The notes beneath the pieces were generated by a model that was not told the DNA's origin, made no database searches, and saw nothing but the letters and a program-made list of their open reading frames with translations. Below, one piece after another: positions 6,695-10,908 of a stretch of 10,908 nucleotides of DNA (positions within the stretch are counted from its first letter, which is position 1; each line of letters starts with the position of its first letter). Location: the NCBI GenBank assembly GCA_016844425.1, contig JAERML010000019.1, forward strand, positions 1 to 10,908. The letters are read 5' to 3'. The stretch comes from Bacteroidota bacterium. Its GTDB lineage: Bacteria; Bacteroidota; UBA10030; UBA6906. The position numbers were made by a program, and so were the translations under genes.

Positions 6695-8008
6695 GTGAAT
6701 TCCTATCGCGAGACGCTCCGTTATCTGTACAGCCTTCAGCATCGTGGGATGAAATTCGGTCTCCTCAATACAACAATGCTGCTCAGAGCCCTCGGCAATC
6801 CAGAACGCCAGTTTCCTTCCATCCATATCGCCGGGACAAACGGCAAGGGTTCAACCGCATCGTTCCTTGCGTCGATCGGAACGGAGTCCGGCTATGTCAC
6901 GGGTTTGTACACCTCTCCTCATCTGGTCCGTTTCACGGAGCGGATCCGGATAGACGGAAAGGAGATGCCGGAGGACCGACTCGTTCAGTATGTCCGCATG
7001 CTGCGACCTTTCATCGAAGTGGTACATGCAACATTTTTTGAAGCCACTACTTGTATTGCATTTCGGTACTTTGCCGATGAGAATGTCGAGCTTGCGGTCG
7101 TCGAGACGGGGATGGGGGGAAGGCTGGATTCAACGAACGTTCTGATGCCGGTGGTCAGCGTCATCACATCGATTGCCCTCGACCATACGGCAATCCTTGG
7201 CAGAACCGTGAAGGCGATTGCCCGCGAGAAGGGTGGGATCATCAAAAACGGTGTCCCATGTGTTGTGGGCCGGATGGGTAGAGACGAGATCCATACGCTT
7301 CGTTCCCTGGCGAAGGAAAGGGGGACACACCTGGTCGAGTCTCAGAGAAAGGTCGCGGTCCACGAAAACCAAGTCGAAGGGCTGACGCCGGTCATTGATT
7401 GTTTTGGAAAGACCGTTCGAATTCGTAAGTGTCCTCTTGGTCTGGCGGGCGCTCATCAGGTTTGGAATGCGCAGACGGCTGTTTCAACAATCGATGTCCT
7501 CAACGGCCTTCCGAAAACGAGGCGTCAGATTAAGATAGTCACAAGCACTTCGGTCGCGCGCGGACTTGCTCGTGTTATGAAGAACACGGGGCTTCACGGA
7601 CGGCTCGAAACTTTTGGCGACCAGAGGCGTTACATCATGGACGTTGCACACAATCCCGACGCAATTCGAACACTCGTTGAAACGCTCAGACGTCGGGGAC
7701 TGACTCGTCTCATCGTGGTGTTCGGAGTGATGGTAGATAAGGACTATGCTGCCATGATCCGGGAACTGTCGCATGTAATGACCTTTCTGGTCCCTGTTGT
7801 TCCTGCAAGTAAAAGAGCACTTCGCCTCGGCAAACTGGCAATGTCCGCAAGGAAGGCAGGAATTCGGGTTGCTGACGGTGGAAGCGTGGCGCAAGGTCTT
7901 AGAAACGCCCGAAGGCTGGCCAGAGGGGGAAGCCGCATCCTGATTACCGGTTCCCACTATGTCGTCGGGGAGGCTATGGCGATCCTGGCAAAGGACCCAG
8001 GCAAATAA
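6695..8008 (+). CDS. folC: Folylpolyglutamate synthase / dihydrofolate synthase (FolC)
   Basis: A 437-residue Mur-ligase-family enzyme that uses ATP to add glutamate to dihydropteroate and/or tetrahydrofolate in the cytoplasm. Motifs in order: N-terminal LRYLYSLQHRGMKFGL (residues 8-23), the ATP P-loop GTNGKGS (47-53), YTSPHLVRFTERIRIDG, ETGMGGRLDSTN (137-148), DHTAILG (163-169), the REKGG segment (177-181) with the probably carbamylated K179, HGRLE (301-305) and the DVAHNPDAI motif (316-324) of the C-terminal domain, ending in SHYVVGEAM. The length is typical. The start is GTG at 6695; no Shine-Dalgarno is visible, the only other in-frame candidate before the pyrD stop is a CTG, and the N-terminus from 6695 aligns with the family. 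Whether it is bifunctional or only a polyglutamate synthase cannot be told from the motifs. The rho promoter begins 10 nt after its stop, with no terminator in between. Confidence 0.95.
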   Translation: MNSYRETLRYLYSLQHRGMKFGLLNTTMLLRALGNPERQFPSIHIAGTNGKGSTASFLASIGTESGYVTGLYTSPHLVRFTERIRIDGKEMPEDRLVQYVRMLRPFIEVVHATFFEATTCIAFRYFADENVELAVVETGMGGRLDSTNVLMPVVSVITSIALDHTAILGRTVKAIAREKGGIIKNGVPCVVGRMGRDEIHTLRSLAKERGTHLVESQRKVAVHENQVEGLTPVIDCFGKTVRIRKCPLGLAGAHQVWNAQTAVSTIDVLNGLPKTRRQIKIVTSTSVARGLARVMKNTGLHGRLETFGDQRRYIMDVAHNPDAIRTLVETLRRRGLTRLIVVFGVMVDKDYAAMIRELSHVMTFLVPVVPASKRALRLGKLAMSARKAGIRVADGGSVAQGLRNARRLARGGSRILITGSHYVVGEAMAILAKDPGK

Positions 8009-8015
8009 TAGAAAC

Positions 8016-8059
8016 GCTTGACAATATTAAACGAATGGCATATATTTGTATCGTCAAGC
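8016..8059. repeat. Imperfect inverted repeat spanning the rho promoter
   Basis: GCTTGACAATA (8016-8026) and, on the other strand, GCTTGACGATA (8049-8059) match at 10 of 11 positions. The left arm contains the -35 hexamer of the rho promoter and the right arm covers the predicted transcription start. It could be an operator for a dimeric regulator. Repeats of this quality are also expected a few times by chance in 11 kb, so the evidence is its position only. Confidence 0.4.
8018..8048 (+). promoter_or_regulatory. Strong predicted promoter of rho
   Basis: TTGACA (8018-8023), a 17-nt spacer and TATATT (8041-8046) make a near-perfect sigma70 promoter. The bases 8041-8048 also read TATATTTG, an exact fit to the Bacteroidota -7 consensus TAnnTTTG, with TTG 20 nt upstream in the range of its -33 element. 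Transcription should begin near 8053. The promoter lies 10-40 nt after the folC stop, so rho can be transcribed independently of the upstream unit. Confidence 0.8.
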
Positions 8060-8236
8060 CTGGCTAAAGAGGAACCATCTCTAGAATTTCCACCTGTTCC
8101 AAACTCATCAGTTAGTCTCAGACTTACATCCAACCAATAGCACTTTCACCGTTGCTCATCTCTGTGCACCCATCGTATTCTTCGCGCGGGTGCGGTGACG
8201 TTTGAATCATTCTTCACGTCGAAAGGTTTTGTCTCC
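8053..8236 (+). promoter_or_regulatory. Long C-rich, G-poor rho leader (candidate rut site / attenuator)
   Basis: The predicted transcript has an untranslated leader of about 184 nt. Counted by hand over 8073-8180, C makes up 36 of 108 bases and G only 11, a ratio above 3, with many YC dinucleotides and little obvious secondary structure. That is the composition of a Rho utilisation site. Near its end a GC-rich hairpin can form between GCACCC (8166-8171) and GGGTGC (8188-8193). In E. coli, rho is known to be autoregulated by Rho-dependent attenuation in its leader, so the same control is inferred here. If translation starts at the GTG at 8195, the leader is about 40 nt shorter. Confidence 0.6.
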
Positions 8237-9490
8237 ATGGGAATGGACATTGCGGAACTAAAGTCCAAGAAGATCGCCGAGCTGAATCAGATCGCAAAGG
8301 ATCTGAATATCTCCGGCTACAGTGATCTCCGGAAGCAAGAGTTGATCTTCAAGATTCTCGAAGTACAGACCGAGCAGGGGGGGCTGACCTTCAGCCGGGG
8401 AGTGCTCGAAGTGCTTCCGGACGGATACGGATTTCTCCGCTCGGTGGATTACAACTACCTCCCTTCTCCCGATGATATTTACGTCTCACCGTCCCAGATC
8501 AAGAAATTCAACCTGAGAACCGGGGATAGCGTGAGCGGTCAGGTGCGTCCTCCGAAAGAAGGGGAGCGGTTCTTTGCCCTGCTTCGTGTGGAGGCCGTGA
8601 ACGACGAGAACCCCGACTCGATCCGCGAACGTGTTCTCTTCGATAACCTCACGCCGCTGTATGCAAACTCCGCTCTCAAACTTGAGACCGCACCGGGCGA
8701 ATATTCGATGCGCATCATGGACCTGCTTGCGCCAATTGGCAAGGGCCAACGCGGTATGATCGTCTCTCCTCCGAAAGCCGGCAAGACAATTCTTCTTCAG
8801 AAAATTGCAAACAGTATTTCCAGAAACCATCCCGAGGTCAAGCTTATCGTCCTGTTGATTGATGAGCGTCCGGAAGAAGTAACGGACATGGAACGTTCCG
8901 TGAATGCCGAGGTCGTAAGCTCGACGTTCGATGAACCACCGGAGCGTCACGTGCAGGTTTCGGACATGGTGCTTGAGAAGGCGAAGCGCCTTGTTGAGGC
9001 GAAGCGGGACGTTGTTATCCTGCTCGATAGCATCACACGTCTGGCGAGGGCACACAACACTGTTGTGCCACACTCCGGCAAGATCCTTTCCGGTGGTGTC
9101 GATGCCAACGCACTGCACAAACCAAAGCGCTTCTTCGGCGCTGCGCGTAACATTGAAGAGGGGGGAAGCCTCACCATCATTTCGACGGCCCTGATTGAGA
9201 CCGGAAGCAGAATGGACGAAGTGATCTTTGAAGAATTCAAAGGCACAGGCAACATGGAAATCGTGCTCGACAGGAAGCTGAGCGACAAGAGAATCTTCCC
9301 GGCGATGGATGTCAACCGCTCCGGAACCCGCAAGGAGGAATTGCTGCTGAGCGCCGATGATCTGAGCCGCGTATGGGTATTGAGGAAGCTCCTCTCTGAT
9401 TTCAACCCCGTCGACGCAATGGAATTCTTGATGGAGAAGATGCGAGGCACCAAATCGAACAAAGAGTTCTTGAAGTCGATGAACAGCTGA
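8237..9490 (+). CDS. rho: Transcription termination factor Rho
   Basis: A 417-residue hexameric RNA-dependent ATPase/helicase that ends transcription on untranslated RNA. Order: an N-terminal helical domain ([15 protein letters not shown], about residues 7-48); an RNA-binding cold-shock-like domain with [15 protein letters not shown] (55-69) and [19 protein letters not shown] (79-97); then the RecA-type motor with Walker A PPKAGKT (178-184), [18 protein letters not shown], Walker B region [17 protein letters not shown], the Q-loop region [28 protein letters not shown] and the C-terminal FKGTGNME and [14 protein letters not shown]. Length and layout match E. coli Rho (419 residues), without the N-terminal insertions of many Bacteroidia and Actinobacteria. 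The frame is open from a GTG at 8195, but the family N-terminus begins near the ATGs at 8237 or 8243. I chose 8237, preceded by a weak AAAGG at 8222-8226. It has its own promoter and a terminator. Confidence 0.97.
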   Translation: MGMDIAELKSKKIAELNQIAKDLNISGYSDLRKQELIFKILEVQTEQGGLTFSRGVLEVLPDGYGFLRSVDYNYLPSPDDIYVSPSQIKKFNLRTGDSVSGQVRPPKEGERFFALLRVEAVNDENPDSIRERVLFDNLTPLYANSALKLETAPGEYSMRIMDLLAPIGKGQRGMIVSPPKAGKTILLQKIANSISRNHPEVKLIVLLIDERPEEVTDMERSVNAEVVSSTFDEPPERHVQVSDMVLEKAKRLVEAKRDVVILLDSITRLARAHNTVVPHSGKILSGGVDANALHKPKRFFGAARNIEEGGSLTIISTALIETGSRMDEVIFEEFKGTGNMEIVLDRKLSDKRIFPAMDVNRSGTRKEELLLSADDLSRVWVLRKLLSDFNPVDAMEFLMEKMRGTKSNKEFLKSMNS

Positions 9491-9513
9491 CAGGAATACT
9501 CGTAACGACGCGC

Positions 9514-9545
9514 AATGCCCTCCTGCCGGAGGGCATTCGTGTTTC
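9514..9545 (+). terminator. Intrinsic terminator after rho
   Basis: A perfect 10-bp stem (AATGCCCTCC at 9514-9523, its complement at 9528-9537) with the 4-nt loop TGCC starts 23 nt after the rho stop. It is followed by a modest T-rich tail (CGTGTTTCT). It separates rho from the acyl-CoA genes. Confidence 0.75.
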
Positions 9546-9561
9546 TGGGATGATGGCAGCC

Positions 9562-9590
9562 TTGTTTTTGTGACCATATTCCCGTACAAT
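9562..9590 (+). promoter_or_regulatory. Possible promoter for the thiolase operon
   Basis: TACAAT (9585-9590, five of six matches to the -10 consensus) lies exactly 17 nt after TTGTTT (9562-9567, a weak -35 sharing TTG). Transcription would start near 9597, after the upstream in-frame ATG at 9589 and before the preferred start at 9637. Confidence 0.4.
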
Positions 9591-9636
9591 GCAGCACATC
9601 GTAACAACATCCACACGAATAAGTCTGAGTCCCCCC

Positions 9637-10818
9637 ATGCATGAAGCAGTTATCGTCAGCGCCTGCCGGACACCGATCGGAGGGTTTCGCGGGACATTAA
9701 GTTCTCTCACGGCACCCCGCCTTGGCGCTCTTGCAATCAAGGAGGCGGTGCGCCGCGCGAATCTTGGAAACGAAGAGATCAATGAAGTGATCATGGGTAA
9801 CGTGATTTCGGCCGGCCTGGGACAGGCGCCCGCGCGGCAGGCGGCGATCTATGCCGGACTTCCGTCATCCGTAGAGTGTATGACGGTTAACAAGGTGTGT
9901 GGCTCCGGTTTGAAGTCAGTTATACTTGCCGCCCAGTCCGTGATGCTTGGGGACGCAGATACGATTATTGCAGGGGGCATGGAAAGCATGTCGAACGCGC
10001 CGTATCTGTTGGATAAGGCCCGCACCGGCTATAAGATGGGTAATGCGGAACTCATCGACGCAATGATGAAGGACGGCTTGCTCGATGCCTACAACAACTC
10101 GCTCATGGGCAATGCCGCCGAACTCTGCGCCCGCGAATGTCAGGTGCCACGTGAGGCGCAGGATGACTTTGCGATTCTCAGCTATAAGCGTGCACAGGAG
10201 GCGCAGAAGTCGGGGAAGTTCTCCAAGGAGATCGTTGGAGTGGACATTGACGGTGGGAAGGCCGGAATCACAACTGTTGTCGATGACGAGGATGTTTCGA
10301 AGACTGATTTTGCAAAGATTCCAAAACTCAAGCCCGCATTCATGAAGGATGGAACCGTCACGGCGGCGAATGCCTCAAAGATCAGCGACGGTGCGGCAGC
10401 ACTGATTATTATGTCTGCGGAGGAGGCGCGGAAGCGTGGCCTGAAACCGATTGCGAAAATTGTTTCGTATGCGTCGCATGCAAAAGACCCGCTCTGGTTT
10501 ACGACCGCGCCAGCGGATGTGATTCCCAAGGTACTCAAGAAGGCACAATTGACTATTGAGGATATTGATCTGTTCGAAATTAACGAGGCCTTTGCCGTCG
10601 TTGCTCTGGCCGTGGGAAGAATCCTCGACCTCGACATGAATAAGGTCAACGTAAATGGTGGTGCCATTGCGCTCGGGCATCCACTCGGTGCCAGCGGCGC
10701 TCGGATTCTTGTTACGTTGCTGCACGCTCTGGAGCAGCGCAACATGAAACGTGGCCTTGCTGCCATCTGCATTGGCGGAGGAGAAGCCTCCGGCGTGATT
10801 GTTGAGCGTATGAACTAA
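9637..10818 (+). CDS. Acetyl-CoA C-acetyltransferase (thiolase II type)
   Basis: A 393-residue thiolase that condenses two acetyl-CoA to acetoacetyl-CoA, or cleaves the product in the reverse direction. Visible: [19 protein letters not shown] at the N-terminus; the nucleophilic C88 in NKVCGSGLK; the [11 protein letters not shown] segment; [10 protein letters not shown]348 in [16 protein letters not shown]; and C378 in [10 protein letters not shown]348 and C378 have the numbering of the Zoogloea ramigera enzyme, and the nucleophile is shifted by one. There is no targeting signal. The frame is open from an ATG at 9589, but the 16 extra residues are unlike the family and begin in a predicted -10 element, so 9637 is preferred; it lacks a clear Shine-Dalgarno. 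The next gene, 16 nt downstream, is a 3-hydroxyacyl-CoA dehydrogenase, so the pair belongs to butanoate, hydroxybutyrate or fatty-acid metabolism. The chain-length preference cannot be read from the sequence. Confidence 0.95.
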   Translation: MHEAVIVSACRTPIGGFRGTLSSLTAPRLGALAIKEAVRRANLGNEEINEVIMGNVISAGLGQAPARQAAIYAGLPSSVECMTVNKVCGSGLKSVILAAQSVMLGDADTIIAGGMESMSNAPYLLDKARTGYKMGNAELIDAMMKDGLLDAYNNSLMGNAAELCARECQVPREAQDDFAILSYKRAQEAQKSGKFSKEIVGVDIDGGKAGITTVVDDEDVSKTDFAKIPKLKPAFMKDGTVTAANASKISDGAAALIIMSAEEARKRGLKPIAKIVSYASHAKDPLWFTTAPADVIPKVLKKAQLTIEDIDLFEINEAFAVVALAVGRILDLDMNKVNVNGGAIALGHPLGASGARILVTLLHALEQRNMKRGLAAICIGGGEASGVIVERMN

Positions 10819-10834
10819 TTTCAGGATCCAGCAG

Positions 10835-10908
10835 GTGAATATCAAAACAGTGACAGTGATCGGTGCCGGCACGATGGGAAACGGCATTGCCCATGTGTTT
10901 GCACAGTA
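10835..10908 (+). CDS. 3-hydroxybutyryl-CoA / 3-hydroxyacyl-CoA dehydrogenase, N-terminal fragment
   Basis: The first 24 codons of a gene cut by the window end. From GTG at 10835 the peptide reads MNIKTVTVIGAGTMGNGIAH and continues VFAQ. The dinucleotide-binding GAGTMGNGIAHVFAQ is characteristic of NAD-dependent 3-hydroxybutyryl-CoA dehydrogenases, which interconvert acetoacetyl-CoA and 3-hydroxybutyryl-CoA. AGGA at 10823-10826 lies 8 nt before the GTG. It follows the thiolase stop by 16 nt with no terminator, so the two are almost certainly one operon working in sequence. A longer fused multifunctional protein cannot be excluded, because the rest of the gene is outside the window. Confidence 0.88.
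   Translation, partial: MNIKTVTVIGAGTMGNGIAHVFAQ

Noticed and set aside
8486..9616. A 376-codon open frame on the minus strand opposite rho
   Set aside because: It mirrors a fully conserved rho gene, its peptide matches no recognisable family, and it has no signal, motif or ribosome binding site of its own. It is a compositional shadow.
9589..9636. Upstream ATG at 9589 as the thiolase start
   Set aside because: The 16 added residues do not resemble thiolases, the ATG overlaps a candidate -10 element, and the length from 9637 gives the usual numbering of the active-site His and Cys.
1..10908. Defence system, prophage, insertion sequence or CRISPR array
   Set aside because: No transposase, integrase, phage, nuclease or repeat-spacer pattern was seen. 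All genes are housekeeping or common envelope and metabolic types, with similar base composition throughout.

Overview
The window is an ordinary, gene-dense stretch of a bacterial chromosome of middling GC content. I see no mobile element, CRISPR array, rRNA or tRNA. Eleven protein genes are present, the first cut at its 5' end and the last at its 3' end. The gene types suggest a Gram-negative member of the Bacteroidota/Chlorobiota/Ignavibacteriota (FCB) group: a large TPR lipoprotein, a Spy-like LTxxQ periplasmic protein, a class 1B dihydroorotate dehydrogenase (PyrK/PyrD) and a biopterin-type PTPS. A promoter that also fits the Bacteroidota consensus TAnnTTTG points the same way. Rho is compact and lacks the large N-terminal insertion found in many Bacteroidia Rho proteins, which favours Ignavibacteria/Chlorobi-like lineages. 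This placement is inference.

Layout. 1-292: 3' part of a Bcp-type peroxiredoxin. 385-1380: 6-pyruvoyl-tetrahydropterin synthase and GTP cyclohydrolase I (FolE), closely spaced, followed by a strong intrinsic terminator. 1470-2180: an NADPH-type short-chain dehydrogenase whose C-terminus recalls bacterial sepiapterin reductase. A bidirectional hairpin separates it from a convergent minus-strand Spy/CpxP-like gene (2229-2702). 2815-8008: a plus-strand run with its own promoter: TPR lipoprotein, then pyrK (4-nt overlap), pyrD (1-nt overlap) and folC. 8018-9490: a near-consensus promoter, a long C-rich and G-poor leader, then rho with its own terminator. 9637 to the end: acetyl-CoA acetyltransferase and the first 24 codons of a 3-hydroxyacyl-CoA dehydrogenase.

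How the genes work together. FolE turns GTP into dihydroneopterin triphosphate. The adjacent PTPS carries the C-x5-HGH signature of the tetrahydrobiopterin class rather than the C-x3-HGH of queuosine QueD. The next gene is a plausible sepiapterin reductase, so the three could form a complete tetrahydrobiopterin-type pathway. PyrK and PyrD form the NAD-linked dihydroorotate dehydrogenase of pyrimidine synthesis, and FolC adds glutamate to folates. The thiolase and dehydrogenase carry out consecutive steps in C4 acyl-CoA metabolism.

The two points most worth a second look are the biopterin-type gene set and the rho leader. The leader has the base composition of a Rho loading site, next to an inverted repeat that spans the promoter. 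I see no clearly new multi-gene system.
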